Shown here in pieces: positions 52,915 through 62,454 of a stretch of DNA of 64,000 nucleotides. A program made the position numbers and the translations under genes. The DNA is from Balneolaceae bacterium (GTDB lineage Bacteria > Bacteroidota > Rhodothermia > Balneolales > Balneolaceae). Numbering within the stretch: the first letter of the stretch is position 1; every line of letters starts with the position of its first letter. The notes beneath the pieces are model-generated. The model saw only the letters and a list, made by a program, of their open reading frames with translations, was not told the origin of the DNA and did not search any database. The stretch is taken from contig JAXHMM010000006.1 of NCBI GenBank assembly GCA_034521445.1, positions 558,001-622,000 of the forward strand, read 5' to 3'.

Positions 52915-53115
52915 ATGAAAAACATCAACCTGAAAACGGCCAGAATGGAGAAGGATCTCACCCAGGAGGAGCTCGCAGAGTGTGTGGGGGTCACCCGTCA
53001 GACCATCGGACTGATCGAATCCGGCAACTACAATCCCACGCTGAACCTCTGCGTGGCCATATGCCGGGAGCTGGACCGGACGCTGGACGATCTGTTCTGG
53101 GATTCGGCGGTATAG
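52915..53115 (+). CDS. Small XRE/Cro-type regulator (YgzD-like)
   Basis: 66 residues from an ATG at 52915: K-T-A-R-M-E-K-D-L-T-Q-E-E-L-A and R-Q-T-I-G-L-I-E-S-G-N-Y-N-P-T-L, ending D-D-L-F-W. This is the compact stand-alone HTH typical of regulators paired with a small membrane protein; such a gene follows 41 bp downstream. A longer open frame starts at 52720, but no homology supports it. The AT-rich stretch just upstream has imperfect ATATATAC/GTATATAT-type symmetry (near 52853-52892), a possible operator. Confidence 0.85.
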   Translation: MKNINLKTARMEKDLTQEELAECVGVTRQTIGLIESGNYNPTLNLCVAICRELDRTLDDLFWDSAV

Positions 53116-53156
53116 TCCATCGGTCCATCCACTTGGCCCAAGCTTAGGAATCCACC

Positions 53157-53672
53157 ATGACCAAGAAGAACGCATCAAATACGCAGCCTGTCACGGGAGA
53201 CGAACGCACGCGGGCCGTCACGGACCGGTACTACGCGCATGCCTTCACCATCCTGGCCTTTTACATTTTTCTCGGCCTCGTCGTGAAACCCTTTCTCTTC
53301 GATATACCGATGTGGCACTACTGGGACGCGGGTATTGTACTCATCGGGGCCTATGCCTACGTGCTGGTCCGGACCGCGGGCGAGGGTGTGGCCGTGGAAC
53401 CCCAGCTTGCGTGGGATCGGATGGGCTGGAAACGCTATCTGAAGGTGTATGGGACGGCCGCTCTGCTGTTCGGCGCCTTCTGCACCCTGGTGCTGCCTGA
53501 AATCGCCCCGGAGGCCTCTTCGTGGTTCGAGGGAGCCCTGGAGAAAATCGGGGGCGGACTGCTCATCGCCCTGCTCTTCTTGGCGACCATGAGTCTGGTG
53601 CTCTTCCTAATCGACTACCTGCCGGCCCGTGCGGCCCGCCGGAATGCGGACCGCATGATGGATGAGGGATAG
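53157..53672 (+). CDS. Membrane protein partner of the XRE regulator (DUF6773-like)
   Basis: 171 residues with four hydrophobic helices (about 29-49, 56-72, 97-116, 133-155). The N-terminal D-E-R-T-R-A-V-T-D-R-Y-Y-A-H-A-F and W-D-A-G-I-V-L-I-G-A-Y-A-Y resemble DUF6773/DUF2178-type small membrane proteins found beside Cro-like regulators. Function unknown; probably co-transcribed with the XRE gene. It ends 1 bp from the convergent S9 peptidase. Confidence 0.6.
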   Translation: MTKKNASNTQPVTGDERTRAVTDRYYAHAFTILAFYIFLGLVVKPFLFDIPMWHYWDAGIVLIGAYAYVLVRTAGEGVAVEPQLAWDRMGWKRYLKVYGTAALLFGAFCTLVLPEIAPEASSWFEGALEKIGGGLLIALLFLATMSLVLFLIDYLPARAARRNADRMMDEG

Positions 53673-53673
53673 T

Positions 53674-56442
53674 TCAGCGTCCCCCGCTATTTTCCTCTTC
53701 CAGTACTTCGGGACGCTTGATCCAGGGCAGGCCTTCTGTTATCCAGTCGGGGGCCGGCTCGCCCTTCAGGAAGTGCTCGTGCCACTGGAAGGCGCGGGTG
53801 GCGTAGTCGATCTGATTCTCCTCGCGGGCAAGCCCGTGGTTCTCGCCCTCGTAGACAAGCATCACGTAGGTCTTCTGCATGCGTCGCAGGGTGTTGTAGA
53901 GCTCCACGCCCTGGTTGAAGTCCACCGCTCCGTCGTCGGTGCCGAACTCCACCAGGAGGGGCGTGTCCAGATTTTCGGCCTGGAATATGGGAGAGTTCTC
54001 AATGTACTTGTCCCAGTCCATCCACCAGGGATCCGGGAATCGTCCCTGGCTGGTCTCGAAGATCTGCGCGTCGGGCGTGCCGGAATTCCAGTAGATGGAG
54101 TTGTACATGCTCACCATGTTGGTCAGCGGCGCCCCGGCCACGGCCGAGTTGAACAGGTCGGTCTGCGTCACAATAAACGACGTCTGGTAGGCGCCCCAGG
54201 AGTGGCCCGTCAGGCCTATCTGGTCTTCCTTGATCATGCCGGTCTCGATGACCTTACGCACGGCAGGCACCACGCTCTCCACGGCGGAGACGCCGGGATC
54301 CCGCAGCTCATAGTTGATGTCCGGCTCGAAGACGAAGTAGCCCTCTGAGCTGTAGCGGCGCATGTTGTAGGGACTGGTGCGTGAGGGCGTGCTGTAGCTG
54401 TGGGTGCTTTGCGAACGCAGCTCGTAGATGTAGGTGATCATCGGGTACTGCTGCCCCGGCTGGTAGTTGGCGGGGTAGAGGAGGCGCCCCTGAAGGGTGT
54501 CTCCGCGCTGGTTCACAAAGGTGATCAGCTCGTCGTCCGCCCAGTGATAGTTATCCTGGAAGGGATTGGTGTTGGTGAGCTGGGTGCCCTCTTCAAAGTC
54601 CCTTCCGGTGGCGAAGAAGTCGGGCGAGTCGTCCGCCGCTTCCTTCCTGTACACGTAGCGCTCGGCGTCGTCGGCTTTGGAAAGCTGGCCGATCTGCATG
54701 GGCTGGTAGATGAGCTCCTCCACGTCGCCGCCATTCAGACGCGCGTAGCCGCGGTCCTTGGTGTAGCGGCCGTATTTGGAGAGCCAGATGGTTTCGTCGT
54801 CCGACAGGTAATCGTCCTCGTAGTCGAGGCGTGTTTGGCGGTACTCGATACGCTGGGCGGTCCCGTCGGTCAGGCGCACGGTCTCCTCCCCGTCGGGAGA
54901 GACGCGCCAGACATCGTACTGGTCGTAGAGCAGCAGCCACTCATCGTCCTCGCCCCACTGGCCGCTGCCCCAGGGACCGGGATGCTGCCGCCCGTTGACC
55001 GAAACGAAATTCTCGAAACGGGTATCGATGCCGGCAGTGATGTTGGTCACCTCCCCGGAGTCGATGTCGTAGGTGCGCCAGTCGCCCGCATAAAACCAGT
55101 ACAGATAGTTGCCTCCCGGACTGGATTGCACATACTCGCGCTGTTCCATCAGCAGTTCGCGCTCGCCCGTCTGCAGGTCGATGAGGTAGATGTCGTTCCA
55201 GGTCTCCTCGAACTGTGGCTCATAGGGCGTGGGGTCCAGTCCGATGGCGTGGCGGTCGTCGCCGGTCAGCGAGACGCTCTCCACTGCGCTGTCCGCCAGC
55301 TGTACGAAGCGGCTGTCCTCAAGGTGCCAGGCCGAGAGGAAGTTGGAGCGCTGCTCGGAGTTGGCCATCAGCTCCTGGCGGGGCTGGATGGGATCGTCCT
55401 GCCAGTGCCAGACCTGCACGTTGGAGGGAGGCAGGTCCTCGTCCAGCTTCTGGCCAGCCGCTGCCGTGTCGGCCGCCGCGCTGTCGCTTGAGGCCTCTTC
55501 GCTCATCTCCCAGGGCTTGATGCCGAAGAAAACCGTCTCGTTGTGCTCGGCCCACTCCAGGGAGCGGAAGTCCACGATGCGAAAATCGGCCGGAAAATCC
55601 CCGTCTCCCCGGTGATCGTAGCTCCGGTGCTCAGGGTCGCCGGAGGTGACGTCCCTGAAGGTGTGAATGACGTGTGTGGGATCGTCATAACCCTCCGTTT
55701 TTGCCTCCTTCATGAAGGCCAGGTGGTTCTCCTCCTCGGCCCAGGTCAGGTGCTTGTAGGTAGTGGTGTCGCTGTCGAGCACGCGGGTGCGGTTCTGGCC
55801 GAGGTTCACCAGGTGTACGCCGTTGCCCAGCTTGTCAGGTGCCTCGATGGTCAGGGCCAGGTGGGTGCCCTCCTCGTTGAAGGCGTAGTCGGTCACGTTG
55901 CCATAGGGCATAACGGTACCAGTGGCCATGTCACGCACCAGGATGCCGGGGTTCCCGCCCTCGTTGCCCTGGGGCGGATACTTGCGCATGACCATGTGGG
56001 AGCCGCTCTCATTGAAGGTGTAGCCCTGAATGTTGGAGAGGGTGTCCACCTCCATGGTGCCCAGGTCCATGATGCCCAGCTTGAAGCGCACCTGCCTGTC
56101 CTGCTCCTCCAGGCGCTCCTCCTCTTTCTCCGAAACCCCGATGCGGAAGGCGAACCAGCGATTGTCGTCCGAAAAGGAGGGGTCGGTGCCGTGCATGAAT
56201 TTGTGCTCGCCGGTGGAGTCCGAACCCACTTCCTTGAGCGTCAGCCAGCCGTCCTCGTCCACCGGCACCACGCTGTAGTAGAACCACTCGCCGTCGGGTG
56301 AGAGGCCGCTCCCGAAAATGCGCTGCCACTTGGCATAGTCTTCGGGCTCGAGTTTCTGTTTCTGCTGATCCTGGGCGAGGGCGGTGCCTGCCGCAAGAAT
56401 GAATATGAGGCAGAAAAGGCTGAGGCGTTTAAGTGATCCCAT
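53674..56442 (-). CDS. S9-family serine peptidase (prolyl-oligopeptidase type), secreted
   Basis: 922 residues with a clean signal peptide (L-I-F-I-L-A-A-G-T-A-L-A-Q, cleaved near 23). A long N-terminal beta-propeller (D-P-S-F-S-D-D-N-R-W-F-A-F type blades) gates a C-terminal alpha/beta hydrolase with the catalytic triad Ser in G-H-S-W-G-A, Asp in F-G-T-D-D-G and His in E-G-E-N-H-G. The variant G-x-S-W-G is common among bacterial S9 members. It degrades peptides in the periplasm or outside the cell. Confidence 0.9.
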   Translation of the reverse strand: MGSLKRLSLFCLIFILAAGTALAQDQQKQKLEPEDYAKWQRIFGSGLSPDGEWFYYSVVPVDEDGWLTLKEVGSDSTGEHKFMHGTDPSFSDDNRWFAFRIGVSEKEEERLEEQDRQVRFKLGIMDLGTMEVDTLSNIQGYTFNESGSHMVMRKYPPQGNEGGNPGILVRDMATGTVMPYGNVTDYAFNEEGTHLALTIEAPDKLGNGVHLVNLGQNRTRVLDSDTTTYKHLTWAEEENHLAFMKEAKTEGYDDPTHVIHTFRDVTSGDPEHRSYDHRGDGDFPADFRIVDFRSLEWAEHNETVFFGIKPWEMSEEASSDSAAADTAAAGQKLDEDLPPSNVQVWHWQDDPIQPRQELMANSEQRSNFLSAWHLEDSRFVQLADSAVESVSLTGDDRHAIGLDPTPYEPQFEETWNDIYLIDLQTGERELLMEQREYVQSSPGGNYLYWFYAGDWRTYDIDSGEVTNITAGIDTRFENFVSVNGRQHPGPWGSGQWGEDDEWLLLYDQYDVWRVSPDGEETVRLTDGTAQRIEYRQTRLDYEDDYLSDDETIWLSKYGRYTKDRGYARLNGGDVEELIYQPMQIGQLSKADDAERYVYRKEAADDSPDFFATGRDFEEGTQLTNTNPFQDNYHWADDELITFVNQRGDTLQGRLLYPANYQPGQQYPMITYIYELRSQSTHSYSTPSRTSPYNMRRYSSEGYFVFEPDINYELRDPGVSAVESVVPAVRKVIETGMIKEDQIGLTGHSWGAYQTSFIVTQTDLFNSAVAGAPLTNMVSMYNSIYWNSGTPDAQIFETSQGRFPDPWWMDWDKYIENSPIFQAENLDTPLLVEFGTDDGAVDFNQGVELYNTLRRMQKTYVMLVYEGENHGLAREENQIDYATRAFQWHEHFLKGEPAPDWITEGLPWIKRPEVLEEENSGGR

Positions 56443-56722
56443 GTCGGAGTTCCTTAGATTGTCGTTGATCCCTGAATCCTACAGACTACGAATTTTGGGG
56501 GAGTAATTAAAACGGGAGGAGGGCGGCCCCAGCCGTATCTTTGTGGATCTGAAGGAAGGATTCTCTGTACGCCAGCGTACACCCCCTGTACCGCAGGCGG
56601 ACAATATGGAGATAGTCGATTCCGGCCTGAAACTACCTGGACCTCATTAAGGTCCGTCAGGGTACTCTGGTACGATTATTGATTCCTTACCGGACCTACC
56701 TGCAACCTTACCTCCATGACCC

Positions 56723-59125
56723 ATGTTTGCCAATTATCTCAAGATTGCCTTCCGTAACTTTGTGAAGAACCGCAGTTTTACGGCCCTCTCCATTGCGAGC
56801 CTGGCCATTGCCATTACCTGCGTACTGCTGATTGGCTTCTACGCCTGGAAGGAGTTCCGGTACGACCGCTTTCACCAGGAGGCGGACCAAATCTACCGCC
56901 TGACTACCCACAGCGTGAACCAGCAGGCCGAACGCACGGTGGGATTTGTCCCTCTTCCTCTGGCGGCACACCTGGCCGAACGCTTCCCGGCGGTACGCGA
57001 TTTCGCACGGGTCTGGGAGTACCGACGGGCCATGCCGCTGAGCAATCCCGAAAGCAACGAGACATGGTATGAAGAGAATTTCGCCTGGGCGGAGGCGTCC
57101 TTCTTCGATATCTTTGATTTTCCCATCGTCCAGGGCAGGGCCGAGGACCCGCTGGCCGACTACCGGTCGGTGGTGATTTCCGAGAGCATGGCGCGGAAAT
57201 ATTTCGGTGAGGATGATCCCATCGGCCGAACACTGCACTTCCGCGGGGAGACCGACATTCCTCTGCAGGTCTCGGCGGTCATGCGTGATTTTCCTGAATA
57301 TTCCCATTTTCATTTCGATTTTGTGGCCGATATCCGCACGGCAGCGGAGGATTTCTGGGCGGGCGGGACCCGCTCGCAGGAGTTTTTCGAGGATTGGATA
57401 AACCTCTTCGTGCCTGCCTATATCCTGACCGAACCGGAGGCGGACCTGGAACCTGTGCTGGCCGAGGCCTCCCGCCAGCTCAACGACCGGCTCGAGGTGC
57501 CCGGGTCCACCTACGAGGTACAGGCCCAGCCGCTCACCTCCATCCATCTCAACTCCCGCCTTGACGTGGGCGAGTGGGCGGTCAACGGCAGCCGGGCCAA
57601 CGTGTATGCCGTGATGGGCGTGGGACTTATTATCCTGCTTTTGGGCTGCTTTAACTTCATCAACCTGGTCACAGCGCAGGCGGGCAAACGCGTCAAGGAG
57701 GTCGGCCTGCGTAAGACCATGGGAAGCTCGCGGGCACAGCTCATGGGACAGCATTTCATGGAGACCACCCTGCTGGTGATGGGCGCTTTGCTCATCTCCC
57801 TCTTTGCCGTGGAAGTGATTCAGCCCTGGCTGGGTTCATTCGGTGGCATGGAAGGGGCGATCGCCTGGCTGATGCAGCCCATTCCCCTGGCCCTGCTGGC
57901 AGGTCTGTCGCTGCTGCTCATCCTGCTGGCGGGTGTCTGGCCCGCCCTATATCTCTCCCGTTTCTCGCCCAGTGCGGTACTTAAAGGCAATTTCGGGGGA
58001 CGCCTGGGCGGGGGAGGCCTGCGCAAGGTGCTGATCACCACCCAGTTTGCCCTCAGCGGCGCCCTCATCGTCTGCACCCTGGTCATCTACCAGCAGCTGC
58101 AGCATATGCAGCAGACGGAACTGGGCTTTGCCGAAGAACAGATTCTCATTATCCCCATCCACCGCGACAACGCCATCATTCCCAATTTTGACCGACTCAA
58201 AGAAACCTACCTGCAGAATGCCAGTGTGCGTTCGGTCACCAGCAACTCCCATCTTATGCTGGCCACCTATACCTACACGCGGACCTTCCGTCTGCAGGGC
58301 AGGGGGGACGAGTTCCGGTGGGAGTATTACACGGTAGAGGGGGACTTTCCCCAAACCTACGGTCTCCAGCTCGCGGCCGGCCGCTTTTTTCGGACCGGTG
58401 CGGATGCTGACACCAACGCGGTGATTCTGAACCGAAGCGCGGTGCGTGAGATGGGCATGGAAGCCGAAGAGGCGGTGGGGCAGATCTTCAACGAAGAGGG
58501 GCTGGTCGTGGGTGTGGTGGAGGACTTCCACTACCAGTCCATGCACGAGGCAATACAGCCCTTTGTGCTCATCAACCAGCCCCTGAACGTGGATTTTATT
58601 TCTGTGCGCATCGATCCGGGCGACCTGGCCGCCACCATCGACGAGCTGGAGCAGGCCTGGAACCGGGTCATTCCGGCCGCCTCTTTCGGATACTATTTCC
58701 TGGACGACACCTTCGGTGCGATCTATCGTCAGGAGCACAGCCTGAGCCGCGCCGTACTGGGCTTCTCTGGAGTGGCCATTTTCCTGGCATGTCTCGGACT
58801 TTTCGGGCTCTCGCTGTTCACGGCTGAGCGGCGCACCAAGGAGATCGGGGTGCGCAAGTCTCTCGGGGCCACGATCTGGGACATCGTCCTGTTGCTGGGT
58901 TCGGATTTCACCAAGCTGATCCTCCTTTCCCTGGCCGTGGCCCTGCCGGCTTCATGGTTCCTAATGGACAGCTGGCTGGGCGACTACGCCTACCGTATTG
59001 AACTCTCCTGGTGGATGTTTGCGGTGGGTTCGCTGTTTGTGGTGCTCGTATCCTGGCTGACGATCAGCTGGAACTCCATCCGGGCGGCGACGGTCAACCC
59101 GGTGGAGGCGCTCAGGTCGGAGTAG
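56723..59125 (+). CDS. ABC transporter permease (MacB/FtsX type)
   Basis: 800 residues. Duplicated layout: an N-terminal transmembrane helix (about 19-41), MacB periplasmic core, three more helices with FtsX domain (about 280-435), a second periplasmic core and a C-terminal set of helices ending L-R-S-E. F-R-N-F-V-K-N-R-S-F and T-K-E-I-G-V-R-K-S-L-G-A are family signatures. The ATPase partner is not in the window. The 280-bp gap upstream holds only a 6-bp-stem hairpin (GGACCT/AGGTCC, 56639-56655). Confidence 0.9.
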   Translation: MFANYLKIAFRNFVKNRSFTALSIASLAIAITCVLLIGFYAWKEFRYDRFHQEADQIYRLTTHSVNQQAERTVGFVPLPLAAHLAERFPAVRDFARVWEYRRAMPLSNPESNETWYEENFAWAEASFFDIFDFPIVQGRAEDPLADYRSVVISESMARKYFGEDDPIGRTLHFRGETDIPLQVSAVMRDFPEYSHFHFDFVADIRTAAEDFWAGGTRSQEFFEDWINLFVPAYILTEPEADLEPVLAEASRQLNDRLEVPGSTYEVQAQPLTSIHLNSRLDVGEWAVNGSRANVYAVMGVGLIILLLGCFNFINLVTAQAGKRVKEVGLRKTMGSSRAQLMGQHFMETTLLVMGALLISLFAVEVIQPWLGSFGGMEGAIAWLMQPIPLALLAGLSLLLILLAGVWPALYLSRFSPSAVLKGNFGGRLGGGGLRKVLITTQFALSGALIVCTLVIYQQLQHMQQTELGFAEEQILIIPIHRDNAIIPNFDRLKETYLQNASVRSVTSNSHLMLATYTYTRTFRLQGRGDEFRWEYYTVEGDFPQTYGLQLAAGRFFRTGADADTNAVILNRSAVREMGMEAEEAVGQIFNEEGLVVGVVEDFHYQSMHEAIQPFVLINQPLNVDFISVRIDPGDLAATIDELEQAWNRVIPAASFGYYFLDDTFGAIYRQEHSLSRAVLGFSGVAIFLACLGLFGLSLFTAERRTKEIGVRKSLGATIWDIVLLLGSDFTKLILLSLAVALPASWFLMDSWLGDYAYRIELSWWMFAVGSLFVVLVSWLTISWNSIRAATVNPVEALRSE

Positions 59126-59201
59126 GGAAGGCCCTGCAACGAAGGGGTGCACAGCATGGAATTCGCCATGCTCCTTGCCTGGAGGTGGTACCAAAAAGAA
59201 G

Positions 59202-59229
59202 GGGAGCCCCGGTCTGGAGGCTCCCTTTG
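59202..59229 (+). terminator. Hairpin terminator after the ABC permease
   Basis: GGGAGCC and GGCTCCC form a 7-bp GC-rich stem (59202-59208 with 59219-59225), followed by a short T-rich stretch TTTGAGTT. It is 77 bp after the permease stop and just left of the IS1380 end. Confidence 0.6.
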
Positions 59230-59260
59230 AGTTCGCAACCTAAGCTGGCAGAGTTCTATG

Positions 59261-59281
59261 CTAGCCTGCATTTCTCACAAA
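59261..59281 (+). repeat. IS1380 left terminal inverted repeat
   Basis: 21 bp matching the inverse of 60950-60970 exactly. It lies 85 bp upstream of the transposase start. Confidence 0.9.
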
Positions 59282-59345
59282 AAAAAGCACCAGATTCCTT
59301 ATACTTTTGGTGGACAACAACTTAGAACCAAAAAGAAGGAATCTG

Positions 59346-60803
59346 ATGCTAACACAGTGTACGCAGGATCCGATCGAGTTTCAAGGGCAATCCGGGCGGG
59401 CGGTGGAGGCCGACTTCGGGGGTGGTCAGATCACCTCTGACGGCGGCGGGTTGCTGCTGCGGGAGGTAGCGGCCCGGACGAATCTGATCGTTGATGTGGC
59501 AAGCTGTTTTACCGACCGGCGGGATCCGTCCTATACCACCCACAGCTTGAAGGAGCTGCTGGCCCAGCGGGTGCTGGGGATCGCCTGTGGCTATGAAGAC
59601 CTAATCGACCACGACCGGCTGCGGGCCAATCGGATGTGGAGTCTGCTGGCCGGCAAAGCCGACCCGGCGACCCAGCCGGTGGCGGGCAAGAGTACCCTCA
59701 ATCGCCTGGAGACCAGCGTGGGCCGGGGGCCCGAGCAGCCCGAGCGGTACCACAAGATGTCCCTGGACGAGGAGGCCTTTGAGGGGTTGTTTGCCGACTG
59801 GTATGTGGCGGCCCACCGGGGCGAGGCCCCCTCGGAGGTGATCCTGGATCTGGACCTCAGCGACGTGGCCTTGCACGGGGACCAGCAGGACCGGTTTTTC
59901 CACGGTTACTACGACCACTACTGCTACCTGCCGCTGTTTATCTTTGCCGGGGAGCATCTGCTGTGGGCCGATCTTCGTCCGGCCGACCGGCAAGATCCGG
60001 AAGAGACCATCGAAGCGGTGGCCCGGATCACCGACAAGCTTCGGGCGGCGTGGCCGGGGGTGCGGATCATCCTGCGGGCCGATTCGGGCTTTGCCGGCGA
60101 CGAGCTCATGTGCTGGTGTGAGGCCCACGGGGTGGACTACGTGTTCGGACTGGCGGGAAACAGCCGCCTGAAGCAGGCCGTTGCCCCTCACCTGCAGGCG
60201 GCCGGGCGGCTGTCGGCCCATACGGGCCGCTCCGAGCGGGTCTACCACGAGTTTGCCTACCAGACCCGCCGCTCCTGGTCGCGGCCCCGCCGGGTGATCG
60301 GTAAGGCGGCCCTCAGTGAGGGCGACCCCAACCCCCGCTTTGTGGTCACCTCCCTGCATGGAGGCCGGTGGGCGGCGGCCGAGTGCTACGAGCAGCTCTA
60401 CTGCGCCCGCGGGGAAGCCGAGAACCGCATCAAGGAGCATCAGTTGGGACTGTTCGGGGGGCGCACCTCCTGCGCGGCAATGGCCGCCAACCAGCTTCGG
60501 CTGTGGTGGGCCGGGGTGGCCTACTGGCTGATCACCGAGCTGCGCCGGGTGGGGCTGGCCGGTACCAGGTGGGCCCGCGCCCAGGCCCAGACCATCCGCG
60601 CGGAGCTGGGGAAGATCGACGCGCTGCTTCGGGTGAGCGTACGACGGGTGTATCTGGCGCTCTCAAGCGGATATCCCTGGAAGGACACTTTTGGTAGGTG
60701 GCCGGCAATATCCGCCGCGGGTGGGAGCCCTCGCGGGGCTGACCTGCGCCAACTTCGTCCCCTCCTGAAGCCGTACGACATCCCCCCCCTGGGAGAGCTA
60801 TGA
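59346..60803 (+). CDS. IS1380-family DDE transposase
   Basis: 485 residues from the ATG at 59346 (an earlier in-frame ATG at 59307 adds 13 residues). The N-terminal A-D-F-G-G-G-Q-I-T-S-D-G-G-G-L-L-L-R-E and L-A-Q-R-V-L-G-I-A-C-G-Y-E-D motifs are IS1380 hallmarks. DDE-type acidic residues fall in L-D-L-D-L-S-D, R-A-D-S-G-F-A and C-A-R-G-E-A-E-N-R-I-K. The frame is intact, so the element may still be active. Confidence 0.95.
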   Translation: MLTQCTQDPIEFQGQSGRAVEADFGGGQITSDGGGLLLREVAARTNLIVDVASCFTDRRDPSYTTHSLKELLAQRVLGIACGYEDLIDHDRLRANRMWSLLAGKADPATQPVAGKSTLNRLETSVGRGPEQPERYHKMSLDEEAFEGLFADWYVAAHRGEAPSEVILDLDLSDVALHGDQQDRFFHGYYDHYCYLPLFIFAGEHLLWADLRPADRQDPEETIEAVARITDKLRAAWPGVRIILRADSGFAGDELMCWCEAHGVDYVFGLAGNSRLKQAVAPHLQAAGRLSAHTGRSERVYHEFAYQTRRSWSRPRRVIGKAALSEGDPNPRFVVTSLHGGRWAAAECYEQLYCARGEAENRIKEHQLGLFGGRTSCAAMAANQLRLWWAGVAYWLITELRRVGLAGTRWARAQAQTIRAELGKIDALLRVSVRRVYLALSSGYPWKDTFGRWPAISAAGGSPRGADLRQLRPLLKPYDIPPLGEL

Positions 60804-60949
60804 GACGGCGAGCCGGAAAAGGCCCCAAAACGGGGAATAACTTCAGGCGAGGAGCCGGATAGCACCCCGAATAGTCGCTCTGACACCCCCGCTCAACGCA
60901 AGAATGAAAAAACCTGTGATATGTGACCGCGAATATCCTATTCCCAACA

Positions 60950-60970
60950 TTTGTGAGAAATGCAGGCTAG
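60950..60970 (-). repeat. IS1380 right terminal inverted repeat
   Basis: 21 bp inverse copy of 59261-59281. The stretch 60804-60949 inside the element is non-coding. Confidence 0.9.
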
Positions 60971-60979
60971 TGGTAGAAT

Positions 60980-61192
60980 ATGGATAATCATAGTTTCACG
61001 CTTATTATTGTATGTTATTTTTTTTTACATATATTGCATAAAATAAACAATACTGTCATGGTGAGAATTATAGCAATATCGTGTGCAGCTATCAGTCTAA
61101 TACTGCTTATAATTCTCAACTTTCGCATTGGATATTTAAGTGGCCCCGAAGGGCATATTAATCTTTGTAACACATGGGGTTATAATGAATAA
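60980..61192 (+). CDS. Doubtful AT-rich small ORF, cut by the IS4-like remnant
   Basis: A 70-codon frame with two hydrophobic stretches (I-I-V-C-Y-F-F-L-H-I-L and I-I-A-I-S-C-A-A-I-S-L-I-L-L-I-I). The left inverted repeat of the IS4-like remnant starts at 61114, inside the frame, so the last 26 codons are IS sequence. What is left upstream may be the start of a signal-anchored gene broken by the element (second ATG at 61058), or chance in low-GC DNA. Confidence 0.25.
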   Translation: MDNHSFTLIIVCYFFLHILHKINNTVMVRIIAISCAAISLILLIILNFRIGYLSGPEGHINLCNTWGYNE

Positions 61193-61826
61193 GGTCCCCC
61201 TTGGTTTTTTTAAGGGACTTGTAAACTACTAATAATCAACCAGAAAAGGGGCTTATCCGTGAATAACAAGAATCAATTTTTTTTCTATTTAAAACAGCCG
61301 GTGGATATCTGCCTGGCCCCAAACGTTTTGTGACTCTTCGATGCTCAGATCTACCAACATACGCAAAGTACGGGGCGCGGCCGTAGGACTATTGCGTCGC
61401 CTGTTGCTGGCGGCTCACCTCAGCGAGCTTTCCATCTGGAGACATGACGGAGGGGAGCGGGAAGGGTCCGGCCGGGACGCTTTCTACCGGTTTTTGAGCA
61501 ATCCCTGCTACAACTGGCGCCGGCTGTTGCTGGGGGTCTCCTCCCGGCTGTCCGGCCAGCTGGACCCGCTGACCTCTCGTGATGAACGGAACGGGTGCTA
61601 ATTATGGACGAGAGCCCCTACAAGCGGGCCCGCAGCAAACAGGTCGAGCACCTGGGCGTCCACCACGATAATTGTGCGGATGGCTGGCCGAGATGTCTCG
61701 ACGCTCAGAGGCCCGGTTTCTTGAAGCGGTCTGCATAATGTGCGGAGTTGCCGGGCAGTTTAGTGAGTATCTGACCGATAACTCTATTGATTAAACGCCC
61801 TTAAACTACAAGTGCGAAAGTTGAGA
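61114..61826 (+). mobile_element. Internally deleted IS4-like insertion sequence remnant
   Basis: Perfect 14-bp inverted repeats (TCTCAACTTTCGCA at 61114-61127, inverse at 61813-61826), with imperfect similarity continuing inward (TTTAAG), enclose 713 bp. They hold pieces of a DDE transposase and a short hairpin (GTCCCCCTT/AAGGGAC near 61195-61220). At about half the usual length it is non-autonomous. Confidence 0.75.
61259..61794 (+). pseudogene. IS4-like transposase fragments
   Basis: Successive pieces in different frames: from a GTG at 61259, F-F-Y-L-K-Q-P-V-D-I-C-L-A-P-N (N-terminus); from 61341, the D-A-F-Y-R-F-L-S-N-P-C-Y-N-W-R-R-L-L-L region; after a frameshift near 61596, V-L-I-M-D-E-S-P-Y-K-R-A-R-S-K-Q-V-E, which carries the first catalytic Asp; then, after loss of the centre, W-L-A-E-M-S-R-R-S-E-A-R-F-L-E-A to a stop at 61792-61794. 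At least two frameshifts and one large internal deletion make it dead. Confidence 0.75.
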
Positions 61827-61837
61827 GATAACATGAT

Positions 61838-62425
61838 ATGAACAAGAGTTTTATATCAATATTGCTATTGATAGGTGGTAGTATATTAATAGCTGGTATT
61901 ATCATTAAATACAGTGATACTATTAATCATAATACTGATAAGCCTCCGTTGAGGTATGAGAAATTAAATGGAGAAAATCGAGCATTGGATATAACTGCTA
62001 TTTTAGATGATACAAATGTAGTTGCATCATCAGACCTTCTAATGTTATTTATTTTGGACAGCGAGTTTTGCGCAACTTGCATTAATGAAATCAGTGAGTA
62101 TGTAAATGAAAGTACTAGATATATTGAATCAGGTTTAAGTGACCTTAATATTCAAAGGCATGCTTTAATTATAAGTCGCGATAGTAATGATGTGGATAGA
62201 GTAAAAAAAGTTGTAGGTATACCCTTTGGAACTAGCCCATTATATCCAAATAATACTAAGTATGATGAGGTCACGAAATATATGTCGGGTAGTACATTTT
62301 ATAATATGATTCTATTTATTGATTCAAAAGGGAATGAAGTTTCTAATGTGATTAGGATATTTAGCTCTCCGGTGGAGCCATATGTTAAGAGGAATTTGAT
62401 CCGAGACGCTATATATGGACTCTAG
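61838..62425 (+). CDS. Membrane-anchored thioredoxin-like protein
   Basis: 195 residues, strongly AT-rich. An uncleaved N-terminal anchor (about 5-24) is followed by a periplasmic domain with L-L-M-L-F-I-L-D-S-E-F-C-A-T-C-I-N-E-I: a beta strand leading into C78-x-x-C81 at the start of a helix, as in TlpA/DsbE-like thioredoxin folds. Later I-L-F-I-D-S-K-G-N-E-V is the usual strand and turn. It probably reduces or rearranges disulfides in the periplasm. It starts 11 bp after the IS4-like remnant, so its native promoter may be lost, and is followed 29 bp later by a six-cysteine secreted peptide. Confidence 0.7.
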   Translation: MNKSFISILLLIGGSILIAGIIIKYSDTINHNTDKPPLRYEKLNGENRALDITAILDDTNVVASSDLLMLFILDSEFCATCINEISEYVNESTRYIESGLSDLNIQRHALIISRDSNDVDRVKKVVGIPFGTSPLYPNNTKYDEVTKYMSGSTFYNMILFIDSKGNEVSNVIRIFSSPVEPYVKRNLIRDAIYGL

Positions 62426-62454
62426 TTATCAACCCTAACATAACCTAGCATATC

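Larger units (their letters stand above)
59261..60970 (+). mobile_element. Complete IS1380-family insertion sequence
   Basis: A 1710-bp element with perfect 21-bp terminal inverted repeats (CTAGCCTGCATTTCTCACAAA at 59261-59281 and its inverse at 60950-60970) around a single intact transposase. The flanks do not give an obvious target-site duplication (TATG on the left, TGGT on the right), which suggests later rearrangement or recombination between copies. Left of it lies normal chromosome; right of it the AT-rich accessory block begins. Confidence 0.92.

Noticed and set aside
56451-56722. Possible gene fragment upstream of the MacB-type permease
   Set aside because: Short open stretches are present but no family sequence is recognisable; treated as intergenic.
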